Assembly: GCF_009870755.1 (NCBI RefSeq)
Contig: NZ_WLZU01000001.1
Span: 62,001 to 126,000 of the forward strand
Length of the DNA: 64,000 nucleotides
Source: Streptococcus halichoeri
GTDB lineage: Bacteria; Bacillota; Bacilli; Lactobacillales; Streptococcaceae
Reading direction: 5' to 3'
The notes under the pieces are model-generated. The model did no database searches. It saw nothing but the letters and a program-made list of their open reading frames with translations, and was not told the DNA's origin. Shown one piece after another: positions 31,690 through 40,284 of the stretch (position 1 is the stretch's first letter; each line of letters opens with the position of its first letter). The translations under genes and the position numbers were made by a program.

Positions 31690-31710
31690 AATAGCCAGCT
31701 TGGCTATTTT
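31690..31710 (+). terminator. Terminator after the DUF1292 gene
   Basis: AATAGCC/GGCTATT around AGCTT, then TTTC. The same hairpin recurs at 32027-32050. Confidence 0.65.
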
Positions 31711-32026
31711 CCTAAAAAAGCAGAAAGCAATTGACTAAAGCATTTGAGCATGTAACCAGAAAATGCAGTGGATAAAGGAGTGACGACTCTTAGAAATGTT
31801 GACATGACAGCCTTCTAGGAGTTTTTTCATTTTCAGTGATAAAAGAAATAAGATGGAAGAAAATAGTGTCAAAATCGAGATTTTCTTCAAACTTTTTTCG
31901 TTATGAGGCCAGTTAAAAACTCTCAGAAACATTGACATATTAAGCTTTCTAATAGTTTGACAACTCAATAACCCGCTTAGGCTAATCCCAATTAGGCTAT
32001 TCTATAGGAGTTTGTTGACGTTCTGA
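31711..32026. other. Insert between twin hairpins, no gene
   Basis: About 315 bp of AT-rich sequence between two copies of the same terminator hairpin. A 77-codon minus-strand ORF (31735-31968) is rich in Leu/Lys/Ser and has no ribosome site; I do not accept it as a gene. Confidence 0.5.
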
Positions 32027-32050
32027 AATAGCCAGCTTGGCTATTTTTTT
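32027..32050 (+). terminator. Second copy of the AATAGCC hairpin
   Basis: AATAGCCAGCTTGGCTATT, identical over 19 bp to 31690-31708, here with a seven-base T run. Confidence 0.7.
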
Positions 32051-32218
32051 GTTTTTTAGCATGGTAAGGGCGATTGGCTCAACAAAGAGCCTGGCAAAAG
32101 GCACAGGCTGTTTAGACCCTTTTTTGCTAGTGAAGGAGGCTAAGGTCGAAAACGGGGAGAAATTGACTAAATGTCAGTTTTTGATATACTTGTTGTAAGA
32201 TTATTCAAGGAGAAAACA

Positions 32219-33778
32219 GTGAATCACAGACCTGATGCATTACAGTATCAACCCCCAACAACTATTGCCTATAATGGTTCCACACTACATACGACCAAGT
32301 ATGAGACCAAGGTGCCCCATTTACATAAGCTGCAGATTCTAATTTTAAGTTTCTTGGCCAGCTTTTTAACAGTGGCTAATCCTTTTTTGGCAGATTTGTC
32401 CAATAGTTTGCAATCGCAATATTTGTATATTGGTCAGCTGTTGCTACGGGGCCAGTTACCTTATAGCGATATTTTTTCCACAGGTGGTATCCTTTATTTC
32501 TTGTTAATAGCGATTAGTTATGCCTGGGGCTCTTCTTTTTGGTTGATAGCTTGGCAGACCCTTTTCTTTTACGGTGCGGGCATTTATTTTTATAAACTGG
32601 TAGCCTATTTTACGTCTAATCAAAAAGTAGCCTCCGTTTTCACTGTTTTTTATTTTTTAGGCTCGTTCGGCTTAGGCTTTGGTGGGCTTTATCCCATCCA
32701 GTTTGCGATGCCCTTCTTGTTGGCTGGCCTTTGGTTTTTAACAAAGTATTTTGCCCAGTTGACTAAGGATGAAGCCTTTATTTTCTTTGGCTGCGCTTGT
32801 GCTCTAGCCATGCTCTTGGAACCACGTAGTCTGGTGTTTGGGCTGGTGAGCCTTGTGGTGGTTATGAGTTATAACTATCAAAAAAGGCATTTGGCTCGCG
32901 GCTTCTATCAATTCTTGGCAGCTGTCTTTGGCTTCTTACTTGTATGTTATACTGCTGGCTATTTTATTTTAAGTCTGCAACTCTTAAAACCTTATCTTAA
33001 CCAAGCTTTTCTCTATTCATTAACGACTCCAGGCTCAGGAGTTCACCCGCTACTGCTTGGTTTCTTGCTACAACTGGTGGTGGCTGGTGGCTTAGGGCTC
33101 TTTACAGGGCTTGGTTACTTTCTGGAACACCGTAAGGAAGAAGACGATGCTTGGGTCAAATGGTTGATGGTAATTGTGGCGTTTGGCTATCTTTTTCTGG
33201 CTTTATTTGCTAGGGAGTATCTTACCTACCCTTTGCTAGCGATGCTACCTTTTGCGCTTATTTTAACAGCAATTCCGGTTAATCAGCGTTTTAACAAATA
33301 TACCCAACGGACAACGCACCATCGCTCAAAGAATCATAGTGCTTCTTGGTTGATTAGGTTCATTTACCTGCAGCGACACTTCTATCTGCCTTTAGTAACG
33401 ATTTTGCTTCTGGTGGCTTGGCCGCTCATTGGCTATGTGCGTGATTTGCCAGTTCACAAGGAACGCCATGCGATTAGCCAATACCTCTTAAAGAATGGTA
33501 GTATCACTGATCAGCTCTATGTTTGGGATACTTCTGCTCGCATTTACCAAGAAACGCAGATGAAATCCGCATCGCATTTTCCAACGCCACTGGTGAATTT
33601 ATCTACTAAAGCTAATAAGCAACTCTTGGTGGATGAATTGCTCCAAAACAGGGCTCGCTACATTGTCGTTAATCAAAAGCTTCCGCTTCCTGCTAAAATA
33701 GGTAAGGTATTAAAAACAAATTATCGAAAAGTTCGCAAGGATTCTAGCAAGCACTTTCATTTATATCAGAAAAAATGA
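32219..33778 (+). CDS. Polytopic membrane protein, possible GT-C type glycosyltransferase
   Basis: 519 residues from a GTG with AAGGAG nine bases upstream (an ATG 16 codons earlier would read across a plausible promoter). About 11-12 membrane helices; after the first comes a long loop with YIGQLLLRGQLPYSDIFSTGGIL, whose Asp-rich early loop resembles GT-C enzymes, and a soluble C-terminal part (about 430-519; LYVWDTSARIYQET). Such proteins move sugars from lipid carriers in the envelope. Conserved in this place in streptococci as I recall, without an assigned role. Confidence 0.6.
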   Translation: MNHRPDALQYQPPTTIAYNGSTLHTTKYETKVPHLHKLQILILSFLASFLTVANPFLADLSNSLQSQYLYIGQLLLRGQLPYSDIFSTGGILYFLLIAISYAWGSSFWLIAWQTLFFYGAGIYFYKLVAYFTSNQKVASVFTVFYFLGSFGLGFGGLYPIQFAMPFLLAGLWFLTKYFAQLTKDEAFIFFGCACALAMLLEPRSLVFGLVSLVVVMSYNYQKRHLARGFYQFLAAVFGFLLVCYTAGYFILSLQLLKPYLNQAFLYSLTTPGSGVHPLLLGFLLQLVVAGGLGLFTGLGYFLEHRKEEDDAWVKWLMVIVAFGYLFLALFAREYLTYPLLAMLPFALILTAIPVNQRFNKYTQRTTHHRSKNHSASWLIRFIYLQRHFYLPLVTILLLVAWPLIGYVRDLPVHKERHAISQYLLKNGSITDQLYVWDTSARIYQETQMKSASHFPTPLVNLSTKANKQLLVDELLQNRARYIVVNQKLPLPAKIGKVLKTNYRKVRKDSSKHFHLYQKK

Positions 33779-33805
33779 GCATTTCAGTTTATAAAGTCTA
33801 ATAAA

Positions 33806-33851
33806 ATCAATATATTGTGGTAATAAATTATATTTACCACAATATATTGAT
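33806..33851. promoter_or_regulatory. Pair of NrdR boxes before nrdD
   Basis: ATCAATATATTGTGGT (33806-33821) and its mirror ACCACAATATATTGAT (33836-33851), centres 30 bp apart, i.e. about three helical turns. This layout and sequence match NrdR operators. The whole is an inverted repeat that could also act as a terminator for the upstream gene. A -10-like TATAAT follows at 33869-33874. Confidence 0.75.
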
Positions 33852-33895
33852 TTTTTCTGGTTGAGTGATATAATATGTCAGTAAGGAGAATAAGA

Positions 33896-36091
33896 ATGAC
33901 CCAAGAAACTCTTAAGCAAGTTGAGCAACCTGAAATAAAAGTAATTAAGCGCGATGGTCGCCACGTTGATTTTGATACTCGCAAAATCTACAGTGCGCTT
34001 TTGAAGGCCAGCAGCAAGGTGACACGGATGTCACCATTGGTCGAAGCAAAGTTAGAAGCGATTTCAGAGCGTGTGGTAGCAGAGATTAGTGAACGTTTTC
34101 CCACAAATGTCAAAATTTACGAAATTCAAAATATTGTTGAGCATGAGCTGCTAGCAGCTAATGAATACGCGATTGCACAAGAATATATTCATTACCGTAC
34201 TAAGCGTGACTTTGCCCGTTCGCAAGCAACTGACATTAATTTTACCATTGATAAATTGCTAAATAAGGATCAGACGGTGGTTAATGAAAATGCTAACAAA
34301 GATAGTGATGTCTTTAATACCCAACGTGATTTAACTGCTGGGATTGTGGGTAAGTCAATTGGTCTAAAAATGTTGCCGCCCCATGTGGCTAATGCGCACC
34401 AAAAAGGGGATATTCACTATCATGACTTGGATTATAGTCCTTATACCCCAATGACCAATTGTTGCTTGATTGACTTTAAGGGCATGTTAAGCAAGGGCTT
34501 TAAGATCGGCAATGCTGAGGTGGAGAGTCCTAAGTCCATTCAGACAGCGACAGCTCAGATCTCACAAATCATTGCTAATGTCGCTTCTAGCCAGTATGGT
34601 GGCTGTACTGCCGATCGTATTGATGAGTTTTTGGCACCCTATGCGGAGTTAAACTACGCTAAGCACATGAAGGATGCCAAGCGTTGGGTGGCAGAGGATC
34701 AGCGCGAGCAATATGCCTTGGAAAAAACCAAAAAAGATATTTATGATGCTATGCAGTCCCTGGAGTATGAGATTAATACCTTGTTTACTTCAAATGGGCA
34801 AACACCTTTTACTTCTTTAGGTTTTGGTTTGGGGACTTCCTGGTTTGAGAGGGAAATCCAAAAAGCTATTTTAGAGATTCGGCTCAAGGGTCTTGGGAGC
34901 GAGCATCGGACGGCTATTTTCCCAAAATTAATTTTTACCTTAAAACGTGGGCTTAATCTCGAAGAGGGCTCGCCTAACTACGATATTAAGCAATTAGCCT
35001 TGGAGTGTGCAACCAAGCGCATGTATCCAGATGTGCTCTCCTATGATAAGATCATTGATTTAACTGGCTCTTTCAAGGCTCCGATGGGCTGTCGTTCCTT
35101 CTTGCAAGGCTGGAAGGACGAAAACGGGCAAGATGTTACGTCAGGGCGGATGAATTTAGGAGTTGTTACGATGAATCTACCCCGTGTGGCGATGGAATCA
35201 AACGGTGACATGGACAAGTTCTGGCAGCTCTTCTTTGAACGACTAGCAATTGCTAAGGATGCCTTAGTTTATCGTGTTGAACGTGTCAAGGAAGCGACAC
35301 CGGCTAATGCGCCTATCTTGTATCAATATGGAGCATTTGGTAAGCGGCTTTCTAAGAATGGTCATGTCGATGAGCTTTTCAAGAATCGCCGTGCAACGGT
35401 TTCACTAGGCTATATTGGCCTATATGAGGTCGCCTCTGTCTTTTATGGGGGAGACTGGGAAGGCAATACAGAAGCAAAGGACTTCACGGTAGCCATTGTT
35501 AAAGCGATGAAAAAAGCTTGTGAGGAATGGTCTACCGAATATGACTACCATTTTTCAGTGTATTCAACGCCGTCTGAGAGTCTGACCGATCGCTTTTGTC
35601 GGTTGGACACTGAGAAATTTGGTATTGTGGAAAACATTACAGATAAAGAGTATTATACCAACTCTTTCCACTATGATGTACGTAAGGACCCAACACCTTT
35701 TGAAAAGTTAGACTTTGAAAAGGTCTATCCAGAGGCTGGTGCATCGGGCGGCTTTATTCATTATTGTGAATACCCTGTCTTGCAGCAAAACCCTAAAGCT
35801 TTGGAGGCTGTCTGGGATTATGCCTATGATCGTGTAGGCTACCTGGGCACCAATACCCCCATTGATAAGTGCTATCAATGCTACTACGAGGGCGATTTTA
35901 CGCCAACTGAACGGGGTTTTATGTGTCCAAACTGTGGCAACAGTGACCCTAAGACCGTGGATGTGGTTAAGCGGACCTGTGGCTATTTAGGCAACCCTCA
36001 GGCGCGTCCAATGGTTCATGGCCGTCACAAGGAAATAGCGGCGCGTGTGAAACATATGAATGGTTCCACCATTAAATATCCCGGACGTTAA
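33896..36091 (+). CDS. nrdD: Anaerobic (class III) ribonucleoside-triphosphate reductase
   Basis: 731 residues. N-terminal ATP-cone (IKVIKRDGRHVDFDTRKI), catalytic barrel, C-terminal zinc site (CYQCYYEG and CPNCGNS) and the glycyl-radical loop RTCGYLG. It reduces NTPs to dNTPs without oxygen using formate, after activation by NrdG. The ATG at 33896 has AAGGAG in front; an ATG seven codons earlier overlaps the promoter. NrdR boxes upstream suggest repression when dATP/ATP is high. Confidence 0.97.
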   Translation: MTQETLKQVEQPEIKVIKRDGRHVDFDTRKIYSALLKASSKVTRMSPLVEAKLEAISERVVAEISERFPTNVKIYEIQNIVEHELLAANEYAIAQEYIHYRTKRDFARSQATDINFTIDKLLNKDQTVVNENANKDSDVFNTQRDLTAGIVGKSIGLKMLPPHVANAHQKGDIHYHDLDYSPYTPMTNCCLIDFKGMLSKGFKIGNAEVESPKSIQTATAQISQIIANVASSQYGGCTADRIDEFLAPYAELNYAKHMKDAKRWVAEDQREQYALEKTKKDIYDAMQSLEYEINTLFTSNGQTPFTSLGFGLGTSWFEREIQKAILEIRLKGLGSEHRTAIFPKLIFTLKRGLNLEEGSPNYDIKQLALECATKRMYPDVLSYDKIIDLTGSFKAPMGCRSFLQGWKDENGQDVTSGRMNLGVVTMNLPRVAMESNGDMDKFWQLFFERLAIAKDALVYRVERVKEATPANAPILYQYGAFGKRLSKNGHVDELFKNRRATVSLGYIGLYEVASVFYGGDWEGNTEAKDFTVAIVKAMKKACEEWSTEYDYHFSVYSTPSESLTDRFCRLDTEKFGIVENITDKEYYTNSFHYDVRKDPTPFEKLDFEKVYPEAGASGGFIHYCEYPVLQQNPKALEAVWDYAYDRVGYLGTNTPIDKCYQCYYEGDFTPTERGFMCPNCGNSDPKTVDVVKRTCGYLGNPQARPMVHGRHKEIAARVKHMNGSTIKYPGR

Positions 36092-36185
36092 TGGACGAGC
36101 TTATTTGCGTGCCCTAGCCCTTAGGGGAGGAAGTGCGAGAGCTTGACTTAGCAGATAGAAAGAATCAGAGAATAAAGGAAAGAGA

Positions 36186-36329
36186 ATGGGAAAATACCAA
36201 TTAGACTACAAAGGCATGCAACAGGTAGAAAAATACCACGAGAAGCATTCGCGTGCTAAGCAGGACAAAAAAGCCAAGCTTGAGGCGCTAAAGGAGCAAT
36301 TTGTCAAGAAAACAAGAAAGCAACAGTGA
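36186..36329 (+). CDS. Small basic protein between nrdD and the acetyltransferase gene
   Basis: 47 residues, MGKYQLDYKGMQQVEKYHEK followed by a Lys-rich helix ending KKTRKQQ. Ribosome site AAAGGAAAG. A small ORF of this kind occurs at this place in nrdD operons of related streptococci as I recall; function unknown. High charge suggests nucleic acid or protein contact. Probably co-transcribed with nrdD and nrdG. Confidence 0.7.
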   Translation: MGKYQLDYKGMQQVEKYHEKHSRAKQDKKAKLEALKEQFVKKTRKQQ

Positions 36330-36538
36330 GGTTTGTGAATGACTGGTGCCATGATAGCAATTGGCAGTATTTCACAGAAAGCTTCGTTACCCTATATGCG
36401 ACAAATCCCTGGGATTAAATGCATGTGTTTACACAAAAACAGCTGTGCAAGCAGCTGTCTGTAGCTTATGCCTAGGCTAGCGATTAGTGCTGCAAGGGAA
36501 GAATGAGGTATGCATTTACCCAAGTAAGGAGCGAGAAG

Positions 36539-37045
36539 ATGGAATTACGTCGGCCCAAGTCTAGTGACCAAGCAGCTGTCATGGAAATGATGGCTGAGTT
36601 TCAGGCATTTCAATCCCCGCATGATGGTGGTTTTTGGGACCTGACGGATTTTGACTATCAAGCTTGGCTTGAGCAAAATCAGCTGCGAGAAGCCGGTCTT
36701 TCCTTGAGAGCTGATCAGGTTCCTTCAATCCAATTGGTTGCTTTTAATCAGCAAGGGCGGGCGCTAGGCTTCTTAAGTTTACGCTTAGCACTAAATGCGG
36801 CCCTACGCCAAAAAGGCGGCCACATTGGCTACTCGGTCCGCCCTTTAGAGCGGCGCAAGGGCTATGCCACGGCCATGCTGGCCCAGGGCGTGAGCTTAGC
36901 GAGGCAAAAAAATATCACCCGGGTCTTGGTGACTTGCTCAAGGACTAATCTAGCCAGTAGAAAGGTTATTTTAGCTAATCAAGGTCAACTCGAAGATATT
37001 CAAAACGGGGTGGAGCGTTATTGGATTAGCAAAGGAGACTCATGA
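36539..37045 (+). CDS. GNAT-family N-acetyltransferase
   Basis: 168 residues. The acetyl-CoA-binding region is HIGYSVRPLERRKGYATAMLAQG (R-x-x-G-x-A pattern) followed by the strand ITRVLVTCSRTNLASRKVI and the closing helix. Substrate unknown. Start at 36539 follows AAGGAG; its stop overlaps nrdG by 4 bp, so it belongs to the nrdD-nrdG operon, as in other streptococci. Confidence 0.88.
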   Translation: MELRRPKSSDQAAVMEMMAEFQAFQSPHDGGFWDLTDFDYQAWLEQNQLREAGLSLRADQVPSIQLVAFNQQGRALGFLSLRLALNAALRQKGGHIGYSVRPLERRKGYATAMLAQGVSLARQKNITRVLVTCSRTNLASRKVILANQGQLEDIQNGVERYWISKGDS

Positions 37046-37656
37046 CAAATAGTAATTGGAATAACCCTAAACCCCAAGAATGGAAATCTAAAGACTTAAG
37101 CCAGGGACGGATTATTGATTATAAGGCCTTTAATTTTGTTGATGGGGAAGGCGTGCGCAATTCCTTATATGTCTCAGGCTGTATGTTTCATTGCAAAGGG
37201 TGCTACAATGCTGCCACCTGGTCCTTTAAAGCAGGCATTCCTTACAGTCAGGAATTAGAAGAACAAATCATGACAGATCTGGCCCAACCCTATGTGCAAG
37301 GCTTGACCTTGCTTGGGGGGGAGCCTTTTCTCAATACCGGTATATTGCTTCCGCTGCTCAAGCGTGTTCGAACAGAGTTACCAGAAAAAGATGTGTGGTC
37401 TTGGACCGGCTACACCTGGGAAGAATTAATGCAAGAGACGCCGGACAAACTGGAGATGCTAGAGCTGATTGACATTTTAGTTGATGGTCGCTTTGACATT
37501 ACAAAGAAGAACTTGATGTTGCAGTTTCGCGGTTCAAGCAATCAGCGGATCATTGATGTGGCTAAGTCCTTAGCGACCAAGCAGGTCGTTATCTGGGAAA
37601 AGTTAAATGACGGCGATCAAGCTTTTGAGCAGGTATCGCGAGACCAGCTCTTGTGA
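37042..37656 (+). CDS. nrdG: Anaerobic RNR activating enzyme NrdG
   Basis: 204 residues. Radical SAM protein with the CxxxCxxC cluster motif in SGCMFHCKGCYN and the glycine-rich GGEPF. It cleaves S-adenosylmethionine to install the glycyl radical on NrdD. Last gene of the operon nrdD - small ORF - GNAT - nrdG. Confidence 0.96.
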   Translation: MTNSNWNNPKPQEWKSKDLSQGRIIDYKAFNFVDGEGVRNSLYVSGCMFHCKGCYNAATWSFKAGIPYSQELEEQIMTDLAQPYVQGLTLLGGEPFLNTGILLPLLKRVRTELPEKDVWSWTGYTWEELMQETPDKLEMLELIDILVDGRFDITKKNLMLQFRGSSNQRIIDVAKSLATKQVVIWEKLNDGDQAFEQVSRDQLL

Positions 37657-37771
37657 CATGTCAAAAAAGCTAAAGCTAAGCTTGAACTTGGCGGGACTTG
37701 CGGCCAAATCTCAGGGGCCTGCTTCCCTAGAAGAGCAGGCTTTGCCTGACAAGCTTTCCCCACATTATCCT

Positions 37772-37802
37772 CATACTTATCCACAGTCTGTGGATAAGTA
37801 TG
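37772..37802. repeat. Perfect 31-bp palindrome with two DnaA boxes
   Basis: CATACTTATCCACAG, one central T, then its exact reverse complement. Each arm holds the consensus DnaA box TTATCCACA (37777-37785 and, inverted, 37789-37797). Confidence 0.85.
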
Positions 37803-38274
37803 AAAATGGTGTATAACTCCCGTACTTAAGGCTTTACGGCTACTTTCTGGCGGATCTTTTAAGGCGGCCGAGCCAAATAAAGCGATGATAATGCTCTGGA
37901 TTGAATAGATAGGCCAAGACAATGACAGGTACGACTAAATGCCTCTACAGCAGAAACAAGAAGGATCGTAGTTATCCCCAGGGCTAATCCTATATCATCA
38001 GCAAAGCTTGTATTGTAGAGCAGCCATCAATCTTAATAAATGTCTACCAGCTGTCCATCACAAGAAATCTGTTAAGCCTTTTTCCGGTAGTCGGTGAAAG
38101 GCTTATTTGGGTTTTGTCTGGTCTTAAAGCTCCATAGCTATTGTGTGTGGCCTCACACTAATAAGGTAACTGGTAAGTGGAATGGAAAAAGAAAGAGCTA
38201 GGTCTAAACAAGACCCAGTGGCCATCCTCAGGCGCCTTTTTAAAATCAGTCAGGACAGCACTGAAGCAAGCCTA

Positions 38275-38306
38275 AAAAAGCAACCTGAGGGGGCAGGTTG
38301 CTTTTT
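38275..38306. terminator. Terminator between nrdG region and the secreted protein gene
   Basis: AAAAAGCAACCTG/CAGGTTGCTTTTT, with T runs on both strands, so usable in either direction. Confidence 0.8.
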
Positions 38307-38379
38307 CATATTGGTGACTATAATAATAAGGTGTAAAGCATAGTCACACTGCTAGAAGGTGTTTCTAGGATATTTAAGT

Positions 38380-38733
38380 TTATTTGTTGTAGACTGGTGC
38401 AGCTTCTAAGAAGGTCTTACTCATTTCAGTAGTGACTTCTAGGTTTGTTTCCTGAGCTGTTTTAGCTTGGAATTTAACTAATAATTCCTTGAAGTCTTCA
38501 TTAGCATGCTCTTCTAAGTAAGTTTCAGCATAAAAGTCTTCAACACCTTGCTTTGTTAAAAAGTCAAGTATTTCGCTATAACCATCTTTTTTAGGAGCTG
38601 AAAGATATTTGTCAAATTCTGAGAAGTCAGGCATGTCATCTGCCTTGCTAGTGTGAGTAGCAGTCAGGCAAGCTCCGGCTAAGGCTAGGCTGGTCATCGC
38701 TGCAATGGCAAGTTTTTTGCAAAAAGTTGTCAT
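38380..38733 (-). CDS. Small secreted protein of unknown function
   Basis: 117 residues. Signal peptide of about 31 residues (MTTFCKKLAIAAMTSLALAG, cut near SKA-DD), then an acidic mature part of about 86 residues, all helical by composition (EFDKYLSAPKKDGYSEILDF ... EMSKTFLEAAPVYNK), without Cys or anchor. It should be released into the medium. Ribosome site GAGAGGAT. Monocistronic, flanked by terminators. I do not recognise the family. Confidence 0.75.
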   Translation of the reverse strand: MTTFCKKLAIAAMTSLALAGACLTATHTSKADDMPDFSEFDKYLSAPKKDGYSEILDFLTKQGVEDFYAETYLEEHANEDFKELLVKFQAKTAQETNLEVTTEMSKTFLEAAPVYNK

Positions 38734-39002
38734 CTGGCTATCCTCTCTCTTATTTTTTATTTTAGGATGGGTTTCCCATCTGTAAGGTTAGTGTAACGAA
38801 AAATAGTTTAAAAATCAAATGTTTTTATAATCAGATTAAGAAATTTTCTCATAAAATTGAACGCCACTGGGAAAAGAAAAAGTCCCAGCGATCAGTGAGT
38901 TAGGGCCAGATTGGCTACAGGCTACAAGCTCTGCTATTTAGCCAGCATGGCTCAACCCTATCTAGGCTTGACTTTTTTAGCTTTAATGTAACTCATCTTT
39001 TT

Positions 39003-39752
39003 TTAATGATCAGCAGGGCAGTTCTTTTTGACATAGGTAAAAAGCTGAGCGGTGGATAATTCTGCCTGCCAGTGAAAGCCGTCGAAGTTTAAGTTTTTGA
39101 GGTCTTCTGGCGTTTGGCAGTTTGCTTTGGCGCAGGCCTGTAAAAAGGCACCGCGGGCTTTTTTTGAAATGGTTGAGTGCGTCTTTAATTGGCCTGCGGT
39201 TTCTTCTTTAAAGGCGATTTGCAGCCAGTTTTCTTGGCCGCCTTTAGAAAAGACCTGGGTGAATTCACTTGATAGAAGGGAAATGATGGGGGCATTGGCA
39301 TGGTCATGGGCAAAGCGATCATAAAAAGGGCGCCAGTAGAGCTTGAGGCTTTTGCCTGTGATTTTGATGCTGCTGTGAAAATCGAGACGATAAGGAGCAA
39401 TCGGGTAATCAAATGGGATAATCCCATACAAGGCAGAGGTGATGAAAACCTGTTGCGTGAGGTAGTTGAGTTGGCTAGCAGTCAGGCTGTCGCGTCCTAA
39501 AGAGCGATACATGAGTCCATTGAAGAGTTCAAAGGCTGGAGAGACGCAGGCCTTTTCTTGCTTGATGGCCTGAAAACGTGCTAATTCTGCTTGCGCTGCT
39601 TGTGGTGTCAGCTTAAGGGCATTGGCTAATTGGGCTGGACTCTGGGCAGCCAGGGTGTGGAGCACTGCTGGCATTCCTTTGGGAAGGTGTCCTGCTTGTG
39701 CTGTCTTGGGCTGGTTGAGTTCTTTTGCTGTTGGGATTAAAAAAGTTAACAT
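39003..39752 (-). CDS. yaaA: Peroxide stress protein YaaA (DUF328)
   Basis: 249 residues, MLTFLIPTAKELNQPK with the helical DUF328 fold; conserved landmarks are ALYGIIPFDYPIAPYRLDF and the LYWRPFYDR region. E. coli YaaA lowers free iron and protects DNA during hydrogen peroxide stress. Single gene, divergent from the nrdF operon. Confidence 0.92.
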   Translation of the reverse strand: MLTFLIPTAKELNQPKTAQAGHLPKGMPAVLHTLAAQSPAQLANALKLTPQAAQAELARFQAIKQEKACVSPAFELFNGLMYRSLGRDSLTASQLNYLTQQVFITSALYGIIPFDYPIAPYRLDFHSSIKITGKSLKLYWRPFYDRFAHDHANAPIISLLSSEFTQVFSKGGQENWLQIAFKEETAGQLKTHSTISKKARGAFLQACAKANCQTPEDLKNLNFDGFHWQAELSTAQLFTYVKKNCPADH

Positions 39753-40010
39753 AGTGTCATTTTAGTCGAGCTCAGGCTGGTCTGTCAAGGTGAAATGTGG
39801 CTGGGCCTTGCTTTGGATAGTTTGCTTAAGGTTTTTATTTAATATTCAGTAAGATTTCTTTTTAATGCTAGTTAGTTTACAAACAAATGACTGGACTAAA
39901 ATGTGTTTTGTGGCAAACTCTGCTAAAGACTGTTATAATAAGGTATGGTTAACTTTTTAATTAAGACTACTTAATAAATTAATTTTTACATTTTTTACAA
40001 TATGCTTAAA

Positions 40011-40056
40011 TCGTCTATATTGTGGTATTTTGTGTTGAAGACCACTACATTTTGTG
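40011..40056. promoter_or_regulatory. Pair of NrdR boxes before nrdF
   Basis: TCGTCTATATTGTGGT (40011-40026) and ACCACTACATTTTGTG (40041-40056), degenerate copies of the nrdD boxes with the same 30-bp centre spacing. Confidence 0.65.
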
Positions 40057-40186
40057 TTATTATTGATTCAAGCCTGTTGATAAAACAGAAAATCGGAGCA
40101 AGTAAAACGAAGACCTGTTTTTCGTTTTACAATAACACAGTTGACTTTGGGTGATGACTCAATGTTAAGAATAGATTATCAATTAA

Positions 40187-40238
40187 CTTTTCAAGATGGG
40201 TACTTTTTATCAAGACGTCCCGTCTTGAGAGGTTTTTT
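40187..40238 (+). terminator. Terminator in the nrdF leader (possible attenuator)
   Basis: Local stem TCAAGACG/CGTCTTGA (40210-40228) with T6 at 40233-40238. An upstream arm (40187-40200) can pair, with three G-U pairs, to 40219-40232, using the same 3' arm. It sits 47 bp before nrdF, so it must be read through for nrdF expression. Confidence 0.65.
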
Positions 40239-40284
40239 GTATGCCAAAATAACGATTAGTAGAAATCATGAAATGGAGTAACTT

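Larger units (their letters stand above)
37657..38379. other. Intergenic region behind nrdG with DnaA-box palindrome
   Basis: 723 bp without a convincing gene. It contains the DnaA-box palindrome (37772-37802), a hairpin AAGCCTTTT/AAAGGCTT near 38074-38105 and a terminator at 38275-38306. A 53-codon ORF from 38182 runs through the terminator and is not accepted. Confidence 0.6.
39753..40284. other. Divergent region yaaA/nrdF with NrdR boxes and a structured leader
   Basis: 532 bp. Holds the yaaA promoter on the left, a TTTTACAAT (39994-40002) as likely -10 for nrdF, NrdR boxes at 40011-40056, a perfect stem TAAAACGAA/TTCGTTTTA (40103-40129), and a terminator at 40187-40238 ahead of nrdF. Entries below give the parts. 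Confidence 0.6.

Noticed and set aside
31735-31968. 77-codon minus ORF in the insert between twin hairpins
   Set aside because: No ribosome site and low-complexity Leu/Lys/Ser content.
37617-37922. Minus ORF across the DnaA-box palindrome as a small protein gene
   Set aside because: The palindrome gives similar peptides on both strands by symmetry, and the ORF overlaps nrdG in antisense.
38182-38343. 53-codon ORF behind nrdG
   Set aside because: Reads straight through a strong bidirectional terminator; low likelihood of being coding.
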